NCBI RefSeq assembly: GCF_008386395.1
Contig: NZ_CP043761.1
Coordinates: 6,324,001 to 6,388,000, forward strand
Source of the DNA: Paenibacillus sp. 37
GTDB taxonomy: Bacteria; Bacillota; Bacilli; Paenibacillales; Paenibacillaceae
Reading direction: 5' to 3'
Length of the DNA stretch: 64,000 nucleotides
The notes under the pieces were generated by a model that saw only the letters and a program-made list of their open reading frames with translations, was not told where the DNA came from and did no database searches. Made by a program: the position numbers and the translations under genes. Positions 25,779 to 35,342 of this stretch are shown here, piece by piece; position 1 is the stretch's first letter, and every line of letters begins with the position of its first letter.

Positions 25779-26981
25779 TTACAGACCTGCTTGAGTTTTC
25801 AAAAGGTCTACTTTGTCCACTTGCTCCCAAGGAACATCCAGGTCTGTACGGCCGAAGTGACCGTAAGCTGCTGTTTGTTTGTAGATGGGGCGACGCAGAT
25901 CCAGCATACGAATGATGCCAGCCGGACGAAGATCAAAGTTGTTGCGAACAAGCTCAACCAATTTTTCTTCGCTGACTTTGCCAGTTCCGTATGTATCCAC
26001 GTTGATCGATACCGGGTTGGCTACACCAATCGCGTAAGCGAGCTGGATTTCCACTTTGTCTGCAAGTCCTGCAGCTACGAGGTTTTTCGCTACATAACGA
26101 GCCGCATAAGCAGCGGAGCGGTCTACTTTTGTCGGATCTTTACCAGAGAACGCACCACCGCCGTGACGTGCATAACCGCCGTAGGTATCTACGATGATTT
26201 TACGTCCAGTGAGGCCTGCATCTCCCTGAGGTCCGCCAATAACGAAACGTCCTGTTGGGTTGATGAAATATTTAGTCTGCTCATCCAGCAATTCAGCTGG
26301 AACGACAGGCAAGATTACATGTTCTTTGATGTCTTTTTGGATCTGTTCCAGTGTAGTCTCTTCAGCGTGCTGAGTAGACACAACGATTGTATCTACACGT
26401 ACCGGCTTGTCACCGTCGTATTCAATCGTTACTTGCGTTTTACCATCCGGACGAAGATATTCCAATGTACCGTTCTTGCGCACTTCCGCCAGACGGCGTG
26501 CGATACGGTGGGACAGAGCGATTGGCAAAGGCATGAGTTCAGGTGTTTCGTTCGTTGCAAAACCGAACATTAGACCTTGGTCACCTGCACCAATGTTTTC
26601 TGTTTCACGAGCGACTTGTTCCGGGTCACGGTTCTCAAGCGCTGCGTTCACGCCTTGGGCAATATCAGCGGACTGCTCATTCAGAGAAGTCAGAACTGCA
26701 CAAGTGTTATAATCAAAACCGAACTTGGCACGTGTGTAGCCAATATCCTTAATTGTATTACGAACGATGGACGGAATGTCCACGTATTCAGAAGCTGAAC
26801 TGATTTCACCGATGACAAGCACTAAGCCTGTGGCTACGGAAACTTCGCAAGCTACGCGAGCATTGGGGTCGTTTGCAAGAAACGCGTCCAATACGGCGTC
26901 TGAGATCTGATCGCAGATTTTATCCGGATGTCCTTCAGTTACAGACTCCGATGTAAATAGATGCCGGCCTTTAACAGACAT
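25779..26981 (-). CDS. metK: S-adenosylmethionine synthase
   Basis: Makes S-adenosylmethionine from methionine and ATP; cytosolic tetramer. The 400-residue sequence has all family signatures: [20 protein letters not shown] at the N-terminus, [12 protein letters not shown], and the glycine-rich [19 protein letters not shown] loop. The start at ATG 26979-26981 follows GGGAGG. It is monocistronic, with a sigma-A promoter about 200 bases upstream and a terminator. The long leader is structured but lacks the S-box (SAM-I) core often seen upstream of Bacillales metK. Confidence 0.99.
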   Translation of the reverse strand: MSVKGRHLFTSESVTEGHPDKICDQISDAVLDAFLANDPNARVACEVSVATGLVLVIGEISSASEYVDIPSIVRNTIKDIGYTRAKFGFDYNTCAVLTSLNEQSADIAQGVNAALENRDPEQVARETENIGAGDQGLMFGFATNETPELMPLPIALSHRIARRLAEVRKNGTLEYLRPDGKTQVTIEYDGDKPVRVDTIVVSTQHAEETTLEQIQKDIKEHVILPVVPAELLDEQTKYFINPTGRFVIGGPQGDAGLTGRKIIVDTYGGYARHGGGAFSGKDPTKVDRSAAYAARYVAKNLVAAGLADKVEIQLAYAIGVANPVSINVDTYGTGKVSEEKLVELVRNNFDLRPAGIIRMLDLRRPIYKQTAAYGHFGRTDLDVPWEQVDKVDLLKTQAGL

Positions 26982-27183
26982 GAAGTTTCAACCTCCCATA
27001 ACTAGTAGTATGGCGATTGCCCGAACAAAACATGACAGCGATTCGTTCACTGTACCCTCGAAGCTTTCCGAAATGGAATAAGGACGCGGAGTCCGCAGTA
27101 CCGAAGATAAGGATTTTTCAGGTAATTGCCTCAAACGAAAATCAACCTTTCCCTAGTGGAAAAGGTTGTATACCTCAAGTGCC
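26982..27183 (-). promoter_or_regulatory. Structured metK leader of about 200 bases
   Basis: The leader carries a stable stem-loop at 27143-27168 (CAACCTTTTCC / GGAAAGGTTG) and further pairing options at about 27090-27102 and 27035-27055 (CAGCG/CGCTG-like). No S-box core (AGAG...GGAGGGA...GCAACC) is present. A regulatory role is inferred only from length and folding potential. Confidence 0.4.
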
Positions 27184-27212
27184 ATCTTAACGTATTTGTC
27201 AAGACGTGTCAA
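27184..27212 (-). promoter_or_regulatory. Sigma-A promoter of metK
   Basis: TTGACA (27207-27212), exactly 17 bases, TAAGAT (27184-27189) on the minus strand. Confidence 0.85.
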
Positions 27213-27236
27213 ACGAATTGGGGTAAGGAAAAAGCT

Positions 27237-27509
27237 CTATAAGTGCTGTTCTGCCTGGCGAATTAGCCTTTTGGTGATCTCTCCACCAACCGATCCATTC
27301 TCGCGGGAAGTCAGATGTCCCCACCCTTTGTATTGCCCATAAGAGTGATCACTTACTGCACCCAGTTCAGATCCAAATTCTGTATCCGCACCAGCCAAAC
27401 CTCTGCCACCATAACCCACATTGAGACCAAACTCTGCAGCAATCTCATACTTCATCTGATCCAGCATTTGACGACTTTCGGGTACCACTTTGCGATTGCT
27501 TCTAGCCAT
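27237..27509 (-). CDS. Alpha/beta-type small acid-soluble spore protein
   Basis: SASPs coat and protect DNA in the spore core and are degraded at germination by the protease GPR. The 90-residue protein has the GPR site context ([11 protein letters not shown]) and the conserved C-terminal block [17 protein letters not shown]. The N-terminal [16 protein letters not shown] fits the family; the middle (about 33-65) is longer than in the shortest members. The start is preceded by GGAGGT. A sigma-G promoter is expected; none was confidently found. An 8-base inverted repeat could fold over the region just after the ribosome-binding site. Confidence 0.94.
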   Translation of the reverse strand: MARSNRKVVPESRQMLDQMKYEIAAEFGLNVGYGGRGLAGADTEFGSELGAVSDHSYGQYKGWGHLTSRENGSVGGEITKRLIRQAEQHL

Positions 27510-27657
27510 AGTTCCTGCACCTCCATTAATTGATTGTCAACAGTTATAGAGTGAGCAGGAACAAGACTGACTAGCCGTATTAATGTTTGTTAGAACTGGG
27601 TAATCTGAGCAAATGAAATGTATGACGAATGAATAATTCCTTTAACAGCTACAAAAC

Positions 27658-28251
27658 CTATTTCAGAGTATATCCACCACGAACCATTACGGTTAAGCTG
27701 TATTTGTTCCCTTCCAATACCGTGATTCCCCGTCCATCCCTTGGAAAAGAGAGCAGGTGATTGGTCGGCGCTGCCTGTCCATTCGTCAGGTCAATCCCGT
27801 CCGTCAGATCAGCTACTCCGTTCGTACCTTCACTGACGATCACAGCTTTACCGCTACGTACAATGAACTCCGCGCCAGACTTGCCGATCAGCTGTTGACC
27901 CGGCTTCACGGTTACGATCTCAACGGCATCAGAAGCGCCCGAGACCAGTGGAGGAAGGGATGTGTCTCCACCTGTGCTACCTGAGTTCCCGGTTCCTGCA
28001 GAGCCGGTGTTGTTACCATTTCCTGCATTGCTGTCTGTTCCCGTATTGGTACTACCTCCTCCAGTCGGGATCTTACCGCCCAAAGCTTGTTGGATCTGCT
28101 GATCTACATAACTCTTCGTTACGACTGGATCATCCGCTGTTCCTGGTTGGCTGGTACCTGCTCCAATGGCTGTATTGCTGTATACCGACCCAACCCACAC
28201 GCCAACACCAATGGCGAGCGCAGCGAGGGATACTTTCATATAAGGTTTCAT
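27658..28251 (-). CDS. Hypothetical exported protein with Gly/Ser/Thr-rich linker
   Basis: Protein of 197 residues from ATG 28249-28251 (MKPYMKVS); another ATG nine bases upstream is only three bases from GAGGAGG and is less likely. A signal anchor (VSLAALAIGVGVWVGSVYS) is followed by a predicted helix (VTKSYVDQQIQQAL), a long Gly/Ser/Thr/Asn linker (residues about 62-100), and a compact C-terminal domain (VEIVTVKPGQQLIGKSGAEF ... LLSFPRDGRGITV). I recognise no enzyme family. It is monocistronic, between two terminated transcripts. Confidence 0.72.
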   Translation of the reverse strand: MKPYMKVSLAALAIGVGVWVGSVYSNTAIGAGTSQPGTADDPVVTKSYVDQQIQQALGGKIPTGGGSTNTGTDSNAGNGNNTGSAGTGNSGSTGGDTSLPPLVSGASDAVEIVTVKPGQQLIGKSGAEFIVRSGKAVIVSEGTNGVADLTDGIDLTNGQAAPTNHLLSFPRDGRGITVLEGNKYSLTVMVRGGYTLK

Positions 28252-28317
28252 GTGAATCATTTTCCTCCTCTGGTAATCTATTAACTTTAACTATAGAGAA
28301 AAAGTAGGGATGCGACA

Positions 28318-28359
28318 AGCAAAACCTCGTCTCCATATTGTCGAAGACGAGGTTTTGCT
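28318..28359 (-). terminator. Terminator-like perfect hairpin after the 871-residue protein gene
   Basis: Perfect 15-base arms (28318-28332, 28345-28359; AGCAAAACCTCGTCT) and a 12-base loop. The T tract is partly inside the stem, so it could work in either direction. Confidence 0.65.
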
Positions 28360-28424
28360 TTCATAAATAGCAAGAAATAATAGCAAGTATATACAGTACG
28401 TATTCTTGAATTGTTGTTATCTGG

Positions 28425-31040
28425 CTATTCAGCCCCACCCTCAGGAATCACAGGAATTTCAGGTTCTTCTTTTGGCAACTTAGATACATCATATCCATAA
28501 GCTTGCTCTGCAAGAAGCAAACGTTGTCCTTGGAACTGATCATATATCGCTAAGCGGTAAGACCCACCTCTCAATTTTTCAAAGAAGCTGTCCTCTAAGC
28601 TCCAACTTAAAGTCTGATTACTTCCTACTTTCAAATCCGTACCTGGAGTCAGTTCTTTCTCGAATACTTTTCCATTCTGAGCTGTAAATGCAAGAATCCA
28701 TTTGTGTTCATACTCAGCCATTTCGATCTCTTCACTACGATTAAGCGTGTAATTCATGTCAACTTGTACAGAATTGCTGCCCACAAGATACGCTCGAACA
28801 CTGTTAGCAGTTAATGAATACGGATAAAGATCAATGTTGTTGAAGTTCCCTTGAACACTTATTGAGGTTGGTGGTACCTCGAATGCCATTGCATTCACAT
28901 AAGCGGTAGCTTCACCTTCACCAGTAACAAACTTGCTATCTGCAACGCCCTCACCCACAAGCAGACGCAAATCTGAGAATGTAACTGACTTCGGAAGTTT
29001 CGCCGAGAACGTCACAATTGACTTCTGACCTGGGCCAGGTGAGCGTTCAGATTGTTTAGCAGTTGCTTTGTAATATTGACCGTCCGATGTCTTAAAATAT
29101 CCTACCAATTTGCCAAGTCCGTTCTGACGTAGTGATTTATTGGTCATCTCAAATTCGGTATATACTATATCTGAGGATGTTCCAGGATAACGTATCGTTC
29201 TACGAACACTCATTTCAGTCTCTTTATCCAGAGCACCAGATGTATAAGTCTTACCTGAGCCAACATAAGATACAGGTTGAATCAATCCTGATGTGTTCAA
29301 GGTAATCCACTCATTCGTTTCTTCTTCACTAACTTTCTCGATCAAACTCACTTCAAGACGCCCCATGAGGAGTTCAGAAGGGATTTTGGTCAGAAGATAC
29401 GCTTCAGTGGTCATGCCTGCCCCAAGAAGCTTCCCACTTTGGGTGTAGATCAGTTTCTTGTCACCATCGATCTGAGCTGAATCAATCGTGAACATTGCTT
29501 CGAGCTCTGGAAGCTGCACTGTTTTGGTTCCCGCATTACGAATCGTGACTTTAGCTGCCACAATATCACTGTCTAACCACGGCAAGCGTTGTAATGAACC
29601 CAAAGATACGCCAAATGTACCTTTATTGTTCTTGATTACAGTCTCTGTAGTTAGACCATCACCGCTTGATACAGATTCTGGTATAGCATAGATTCCTACA
29701 GGATAGGAAAAAACTAAGGTACTGGAGGAACTCGTGGATTCTGTAGTTTCGCTCTTATCCAAAGGACTCATCGCATATAACTTGATCTGACTTGCGTCAC
29801 CATTACCTTGAATTGCGGTATTAAGTTTAATAGTTTTGATATCTCCAGGATTTAACTTCAACGTATCTAATGCCTTTGTTTCAACAGGATAAATGGTACC
29901 ATCTGCAGTACGAACTTCAAAAGTATAAGTAGGAACCTTAATCACCTTTTTGCCCTCATTCTTCAATACAAACTGCATATTCAAATCATATTCATTCTCA
30001 TTTACACGTATTTTTGCAGACTCAAGTAAAGTGGACAGTCGTTGTCCGTCTATAGAAATTATATTAGGTTCATTTGCTGTCGTTTCTACGTTTGATGTGC
30101 TTGCCTGCGGTAATTGTAAAGCCGCAACAGGTAGTGCTGTCTTCTCTTCACCCTGTTCCTCTACCAGTAACAATTCTGATTTTAATAGCTTTACCGATGT
30201 TGGTAAGGACACCATTAAGCTAAGTGTCTTGTTTGCCTGCGCCTGAATACTGATGCTTGCACTATCCTTATCTGGAGTTAAGGGATAATTGGTACCGCTT
30301 GGAGTGCGCAAGATCCATTTGATATTCGGATTCTCAAGCAATTTGTAGCTGATATTATTCAGGTTCACGCCGACTTTGACATATTGATTCTTATTTTCCC
30401 CAGGAAATACCTTAATACCTGACACCTTAACCTTCACAGACGAGTCACTGAGACGAACTGTTTTTGTCTTCCCTACAGGTGTTGTAATACTATACGATGC
30501 AGGAACATTAAATTTCCCTAAGGTACTTTCATAATTAGGCTTACTGAAATCCCACTTCACAATCAGGAAGTTCAAATCACTCAGCTTTACTTCACGTCCA
30601 ACCTTCATCGTGTAAGTTAGATCTACGCTTGATCCAGCAGCTACGGTTTTCTTTTCTTGATCCTTGGCAATCAGTTTCGGTGAGAACAGCGTACCACCTT
30701 TTGTTTTCACCTTACTCCAGTAATCGAGCATCATTAATGGTTTGCTATCATTGTTCTTATAGGTCAATGTGTATGTAACAATATTACCGTCATCTTGAGA
30801 TAAAATATTCACATCTGTTAACCTAACTGAGCTACGTGCGGTTACCTTAACAGGAGACAAGTTCCCTAAAGTATGTACTACCTTGTTCTCTGATGTTGCT
30901 TTACTAGATGTGGTATTTGAACTATTGGTAGTAGTTTTATTCATAATATTATCATTGTTCGCCGCAGCTGTAATTCCAGTAGTTGAACTTAATACTAATA
31001 CACTCGCCAAAAAACTCACTATAACCATCTTTTGCTCCAC
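28425..31040 (-). CDS. Large secreted protein of unknown function
   Basis: Exported protein of 871 residues from GTG 31038-31040, seven bases after GGGAGG. A signal peptide is visible (IVSFLASVLVLSSTTGITAAA), then an Asn/Ser/Thr-rich stretch. The rest appears to be repeated beta-sandwich modules of about 110-130 residues: each has an aromatic-rich strand pair and a phrase like (V/L)YTLTYKNNDSKPL, FVLKNEGKKVIKVP or KVTIRNAGTKTVQLP, reminiscent of DUF4352/CARDB-like extracellular Ig folds. No SLH, LPXTG or catalytic motif is visible; it ends with a Pro/Glu tail (PKEEPEIPVIPEGGAE). It lies between SLH genes, suggesting a wall-associated or secreted accessory role. Confidence 0.82.
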   Translation of the reverse strand: MEQKMVIVSFLASVLVLSSTTGITAAANNDNIMNKTTTNSSNTTSSKATSENKVVHTLGNLSPVKVTARSSVRLTDVNILSQDDGNIVTYTLTYKNNDSKPLMMLDYWSKVKTKGGTLFSPKLIAKDQEKKTVAAGSSVDLTYTMKVGREVKLSDLNFLIVKWDFSKPNYESTLGKFNVPASYSITTPVGKTKTVRLSDSSVKVKVSGIKVFPGENKNQYVKVGVNLNNISYKLLENPNIKWILRTPSGTNYPLTPDKDSASISIQAQANKTLSLMVSLPTSVKLLKSELLLVEEQGEEKTALPVAALQLPQASTSNVETTANEPNIISIDGQRLSTLLESAKIRVNENEYDLNMQFVLKNEGKKVIKVPTYTFEVRTADGTIYPVETKALDTLKLNPGDIKTIKLNTAIQGNGDASQIKLYAMSPLDKSETTESTSSSSTLVFSYPVGIYAIPESVSSGDGLTTETVIKNNKGTFGVSLGSLQRLPWLDSDIVAAKVTIRNAGTKTVQLPELEAMFTIDSAQIDGDKKLIYTQSGKLLGAGMTTEAYLLTKIPSELLMGRLEVSLIEKVSEEETNEWITLNTSGLIQPVSYVGSGKTYTSGALDKETEMSVRRTIRYPGTSSDIVYTEFEMTNKSLRQNGLGKLVGYFKTSDGQYYKATAKQSERSPGPGQKSIVTFSAKLPKSVTFSDLRLLVGEGVADSKFVTGEGEATAYVNAMAFEVPPTSISVQGNFNNIDLYPYSLTANSVRAYLVGSNSVQVDMNYTLNRSEEIEMAEYEHKWILAFTAQNGKVFEKELTPGTDLKVGSNQTLSWSLEDSFFEKLRGGSYRLAIYDQFQGQRLLLAEQAYGYDVSKLPKEEPEIPVIPEGGAE

Positions 31041-31516
31041 TTCCAAACCTCCCATAAGTTGCTTAATGCTTTATAGTATAAACGTTTGAGAGAGGGAGAA
31101 AGTTACGATGTTGTTGGTTTTGGGCGAAAAAAGATGGTTAGAGACGGTATTCTTTTCGTGACGATAGTCATATAGCAAAAACCTCGGAAGCGTACGTTAA
31201 GAACAATATGATGAGTCTCCTATTGAATAGGTTACAAAAAAAGGATTGAATCAAAAGTGTATTATACCACTAGAGGAATATTATGTATGTCTACATATAT
31301 GAATGGATTTCAAAACATTTCTCTTTGCATAATAACTACTTCATTTCCTCTTTAAGAGCTTCAATACATTCTCAAATGCATCAGTAACAGATAGAACCTT
31401 ATCCTTCAAATACTTGAATTTTACTTTCAAATATCATTACCGCTACAATACTCTTACTCAAACTGAACAGTCACTTACAATTGGATGAAGCGATAGATCT
31501 TATCATAATCAATAAA
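31041..31516. other. Intergenic region with no confident gene
   Basis: AT-rich. A 31-codon minus-strand stretch at 31341-31433 with no start (KYLKDKVLSVTDAFENVLKL... then stop) has protein-like composition and may be a gene fragment. Nothing else is supported. Confidence 0.35.
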
Positions 31517-31546
31517 AAATGGTCAACCACAAGTGGTTGACCATTT
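31517..31546 (-). terminator. Terminator after the S-layer gene
   Basis: Perfect 13-base arms AAATGGTCAACCA / TGGTTGACCATTT with a 4-base loop, then TTTTATTG on the minus strand. Confidence 0.92.
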
Positions 31547-31567
31547 CGAAACAGATGATGCGATTAG

Positions 31568-34500
31568 TTAAGGCGCTACTGTTCCTTCAAAAGCTGTTGT
31601 AGCAGCTCCCAAAGTTGAAACAGCAGTAGTTAAGTTAGCTGTTGTAGAATTTGCATTGTCTACTACAGCTTGAGCTGCAGTGATAGCAGTTTTGTAGTCA
31701 GTGATGGCACTTGCAGGATATTGACCTGTAGCATTACCAGCCACTGCTGCATTAGCTTTAACTGTAGCTGCATCGATTGCAGATTGAGCTGCAGCTTTTG
31801 CAGTAATGTAATCTGAAACTGCAGTCAAACGAGTTTGAAGATCAGTTTTAGCTGCGCCAGCTGGCAATGTTGTAACTAGTGGTTGTGCTGCTGTTACATC
31901 AGCTTGCAATTTGCTACCTTCAGCTTTTACTACTGCTGCAGTTGCATCAGCTACTGCTTTATCAGCAGCTGTTGCTGCGTCAATTGCATTTTGAACTGTA
32001 GTCAAACGAGCTTGAAGATCAGTTTTTGCAGTGCCAGTTGGCAGTGCAGTAACCAATGTTTGAGCTGCTGTTACATCAGCCTGTACTCGAGTAGTTTCAG
32101 CTTTTACTACTGCTGTTGTTGCTGTTGTTACTGCTGTACCTGTAGCACCCTCTAACACATTACGATCAGTTTGAATGTTAGAGAAAGATGCAACTTCGTT
32201 TTTCACAACAGTGTCGTCTGTAAGATACTTAGATCCTGTGAAGTTGACAGTATACTTAGTATCAGCAGTTCTGCTTGCTCCATCTTTAAGGTTAATAGTA
32301 ACGAATTCATTACCTGCAACAAAACTTACTGTAAAGTCATTACCTGCAACCAGCTTTTTATTGTCGAAATAACGTACAACTTCAAAGTCTTTAGCAAGCA
32401 GCGTTTCGTTTGCAGCAGTGTCTAATTTAAGCGTCTCAGAGAATTCTACTTTGATAGTTTCACCAGTTACTTGCAGATTTTGATATCCACCAGAAACATT
32501 AGGTTTAACAACTGGAGCTACTTTATCAAGTACAGTAGTAGTTTGGTCTGCAACTGTAGCAGAAGAACCAGCCAATGTTACCAGTCTGTTAACGTTAACC
32601 TTAACGTTCAACCCACTTGTAGCAGTACCAATGTCATTCTCAAGAACCAATTTAACAACAGAAGTTCCATCAAGTACTACTTCTTTGATAGCAACTTGAT
32701 TACCCGCAGCATTAGTTACAGTAAATGCATCTTTAGGAGCAGATGATACGCTTGAAGACAATTTAACTTGAATTGTGTTTTTCGCTGTCAGAGCTGCGCT
32801 ATGTCCAGTATAGTCTGTATCATAAGTAGCCAATCCAACAGTAATATCAGCAGTTGTAGGAATTACATTCAATCCGCTGTTATCAACAAATTGTTTCAGC
32901 AAGTTACCAGCTGTATCTTTCACACCAAGAACATACAAGTTTTGTACATTTCTTTGTGTAGTAGAGTTCCCAGCTGCAAATACAACAGGTTGATTTTTGT
33001 AAGTTTCAACAAATTTAATGGAAACCGCTTTGCTGTCGTTCAATACAGTGATATCAGCCAATTCAGGAGTCAATGTAACTCTGTCTCCGTTAATTTGGAC
33101 ATGATAGTTAGAGTAGTCAGCAAGTGTTGCTGGATCCATTTTCTTGTCAAATCCAACAATTACAGTACGGTTACTAACGCTAACCAATTTGGAATCCAAT
33201 TTAGGAGTCGTTACATCAGCCAAATTCACTTTACCGCTGTAGTCAAGCATTGTGTTACCAAGTCTTGTGTTGTCTTTGATGTTTTTGATTGTCACTGTGT
33301 TATCGCCTGTGGACAATGCAGTGTACAATTCAATTGTAATAACATTATTGTCATTACCACTTCTTACTGCATCTTTCACAGCAACAACTTTTCCGTCTTT
33401 ATCAGTTACACTATAGTTCTTAATTTCTTTTACAGAATCATTAAGAAGTGCTTTAGAGAAAGTAACTTGAATGTGTTTGGAATCGATTGCTTCTGCTTTT
33501 CTTACTTCAGGACGAGTTTGGTCAATTTCAGCATTAACTGTAACTGAAGTGTCCTTAGCAATTTGGTTTCCAGAGTAGTCTTTCACTCCTTCAACATAGA
33601 TCAATACAGCACCTGTTGGCAGAGCGTTTGCTTTGTCAAAAGTGAATTTGTATTTGTTGTCAGCCAATGCTTTTGGTGTTCCAGTAGCTTTGATTTTGTC
33701 AGTACCGGATTTCCAGTATACGTTGTCTGAATCAAGAGTTTCTGGATCAACTTCTTCAGAGAATGTAAGAGTTACACTTTCCAAAGTTGCAGTTGCTGCA
33801 GTAATTGTTGGAGCATCTTTGTCTTCAACAACTGTGATGTCATGTGTAGAAGTCAGGGATACAAAACCAGCATAGTCTTTAGCGCCAACTACAGTCAGTT
33901 TGTGATCTCCAACAGTAAGAGCTGAAGTGCTGTAAGGTGTCAACACAACTGTTCTCAATGTAGGTTGAGTGATTTTACCGAAGTATGCTTTGCCATCAAG
34001 TTCGAAGTTACCTTGTGCTGGCAATTGTACCGGCTCACTGAATACTACTTTAACGGATTTAGTACCCAAAGATTTAACTGATTCAACTTTAGGAAGCTCA
34101 TTGTCCGCGATTGAGAATTCAACGTCTTTTGCACTTACTACAACATTACCAGCTTTAACGTTGGAAACATTTAAGAAGTCAACTTTATTGTTGTTCAAAG
34201 TACCTTGCAATTCAACTGTAACTGTTTTCTTATCATCAGACAGTGTAGCAGTTTTGATTGCTTTGCCTGATTTCAAAGAGTAGTTAGAGATGTCAGTAGC
34301 AGTATCTTCATCAACAGTACCATCAAATGCAACAGTTACTTCTTTCAGGTTAGCTGCAGTTACTTTTTCTACTTTAGTAGCTGTAGTTACTACATAAGTA
34401 ACTTTCTCAGTGAATTCTTTATCTTTGTAAGTGAATTTCACTTCAGTTTCTTTGTTAGCTTCAAGAGCTTTATCCAAAGTAACTTTTACAGTTTCGCCAT

Positions 34501-35131
34501 CGCTGATTTTGAACTCAACTACTTTACCAGCCTCAGATACTGTGTAAGAAGTTACTTTCAAACTTTGTGCTTCGTCAATTGCGTAAGCAGCGCCTACAAG
34601 CAATTCACGGGAAGCGTTAGCACCGAAGTTAGCTTTAGCATCGATCAGACCAGCGTTGATTGCTGCTTGAGCGTAACCTTTAGCCCATGCTGCTGCAGTG
34701 TTGTCAGTTTCAGCTGGGATTTCAAGGTCAAGTGCACGAGTCAAGATTGTAGCCATTTCAGCTACCGTCACTTTACCGTTGAAGTCAAAGATTTTTTTCT
34801 CTACGTTTTTACCTTCCATGATACCCGCAGCAGTTACTGCTTCGATGTAAGGTACAGCCCAGTTCTTAGCTGTGTAGTTTTTGTCAGTGTAAGAAAGAGT
34901 TCCAGTGATCTCTTTCAGACCCAGCAATTTAGTGATAACTTTTGCAAACTCAGCGCGAGTCATGTCTTTGTCAAGACCTGCTGTACCATCCGGATAACCG
35001 TTGAAGATACCTTTTGCTTTCAATGCATCAAACTGTTGTTGCGGGGAAACTGCTGTGTCACCGAATGCTACAGATGCAAACATTGAGAATGCCATTGCTG
35101 TAGACAATGCTACGGATAAAATTTTCTTCAT
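31568..35131 (-). CDS. S-layer-type protein with N-terminal SLH domains
   Basis: Probably the main S-layer or an abundant surface protein. It has 1187 residues from ATG 35129-35131, behind AAGGAGGAG. The signal peptide is KKILSVALSTAMAFSMFASVAFG. Three SLH domains follow (about 25-200: ALKAKGIFNGYPDGTAGLDK; VPYIEAVTAAGIMEGKNVEK; AQAAINAGLIDAKANFGANA), then a long array of Big/SwmB-like modules (for example AATATLESVTLTFSEEVDPE) and a C-terminal Ala-rich helical region with a tandem 59-residue repeat. A second in-frame start with its own ribosome-binding site lies 72 bases upstream. The 5' leader is about 200 bases long and unusually A-rich around the second site. SLH anchoring is expected to need csaB, encoded nearby. 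Confidence 0.94.
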   Translation of the reverse strand: MKKILSVALSTAMAFSMFASVAFGDTAVSPQQQFDALKAKGIFNGYPDGTAGLDKDMTRAEFAKVITKLLGLKEITGTLSYTDKNYTAKNWAVPYIEAVTAAGIMEGKNVEKKIFDFNGKVTVAEMATILTRALDLEIPAETDNTAAAWAKGYAQAAINAGLIDAKANFGANASRELLVGAAYAIDEAQSLKVTSYTVSEAGKVVEFKISDGETVKVTLDKALEANKETEVKFTYKDKEFTEKVTYVVTTATKVEKVTAANLKEVTVAFDGTVDEDTATDISNYSLKSGKAIKTATLSDDKKTVTVELQGTLNNNKVDFLNVSNVKAGNVVVSAKDVEFSIADNELPKVESVKSLGTKSVKVVFSEPVQLPAQGNFELDGKAYFGKITQPTLRTVVLTPYSTSALTVGDHKLTVVGAKDYAGFVSLTSTHDITVVEDKDAPTITAATATLESVTLTFSEEVDPETLDSDNVYWKSGTDKIKATGTPKALADNKYKFTFDKANALPTGAVLIYVEGVKDYSGNQIAKDTSVTVNAEIDQTRPEVRKAEAIDSKHIQVTFSKALLNDSVKEIKNYSVTDKDGKVVAVKDAVRSGNDNNVITIELYTALSTGDNTVTIKNIKDNTRLGNTMLDYSGKVNLADVTTPKLDSKLVSVSNRTVIVGFDKKMDPATLADYSNYHVQINGDRVTLTPELADITVLNDSKAVSIKFVETYKNQPVVFAAGNSTTQRNVQNLYVLGVKDTAGNLLKQFVDNSGLNVIPTTADITVGLATYDTDYTGHSAALTAKNTIQVKLSSSVSSAPKDAFTVTNAAGNQVAIKEVVLDGTSVVKLVLENDIGTATSGLNVKVNVNRLVTLAGSSATVADQTTTVLDKVAPVVKPNVSGGYQNLQVTGETIKVEFSETLKLDTAANETLLAKDFEVVRYFDNKKLVAGNDFTVSFVAGNEFVTINLKDGASRTADTKYTVNFTGSKYLTDDTVVKNEVASFSNIQTDRNVLEGATGTAVTTATTAVVKAETTRVQADVTAAQTLVTALPTGTAKTDLQARLTTVQNAIDAATAADKAVADATAAVVKAEGSKLQADVTAAQPLVTTLPAGAAKTDLQTRLTAVSDYITAKAAAQSAIDAATVKANAAVAGNATGQYPASAITDYKTAITAAQAVVDNANSTTANLTTAVSTLGAATTAFEGTVAP
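31822..32119 (-). repeat. Two-copy 177-bp tandem repeat in the S-layer gene
   Basis: The units are offset by 177 bases (59 codons) and share AAVVKAE, QADVTAAQ, LVT, LP and AKTDLQ-RLT. They encode an Ala-rich, probably helical or coiled-coil tail. Confidence 0.85.
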
Positions 35132-35342
35132 AACCTTTTTTTCTCCTCCTTGGGCGTTCATAACATTTGAATTTTCTTTAATAGGGTCGCTCGTATTTCT
35201 CATATATTGTTGCACCCCCTTTCCAGAGTTTGTGAGCAAGTTAATATAAATGATGTCTGTGAGCATATCACAGAAACTTGTAAACTAGGTTGTAACGCAG
35301 ATTTACACGAAAATAGAGTAGTTTCCTAATCCTACCTTACGT
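35132..35342 (-). promoter_or_regulatory. S-layer gene leader with tandem in-frame starts
   Basis: GGGGGTG (35213-35219) is nine bases upstream of ATG 35201-35203, which is in frame with the main ATG at 35129-35131, itself preceded by AAGGAGGAG. Either start gives the same mature protein, the first with 24 extra N-terminal residues. Confidence 0.75.

Noticed and set aside
25791..26573. Plus-strand open frame of 260 codons
   Set aside because: Antisense to metK with biased, non-protein-like composition; metK is certain.
26982..27183. S-box (SAM-I) riboswitch upstream of metK
   Set aside because: The conserved core segments are not present, although the leader is long and folded.
32768..33547. 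Plus-strand open frame of 259 codons
   Set aside because: Antisense to the S-layer gene; Ser/Cys/Asn-rich shadow of repeated sequence.
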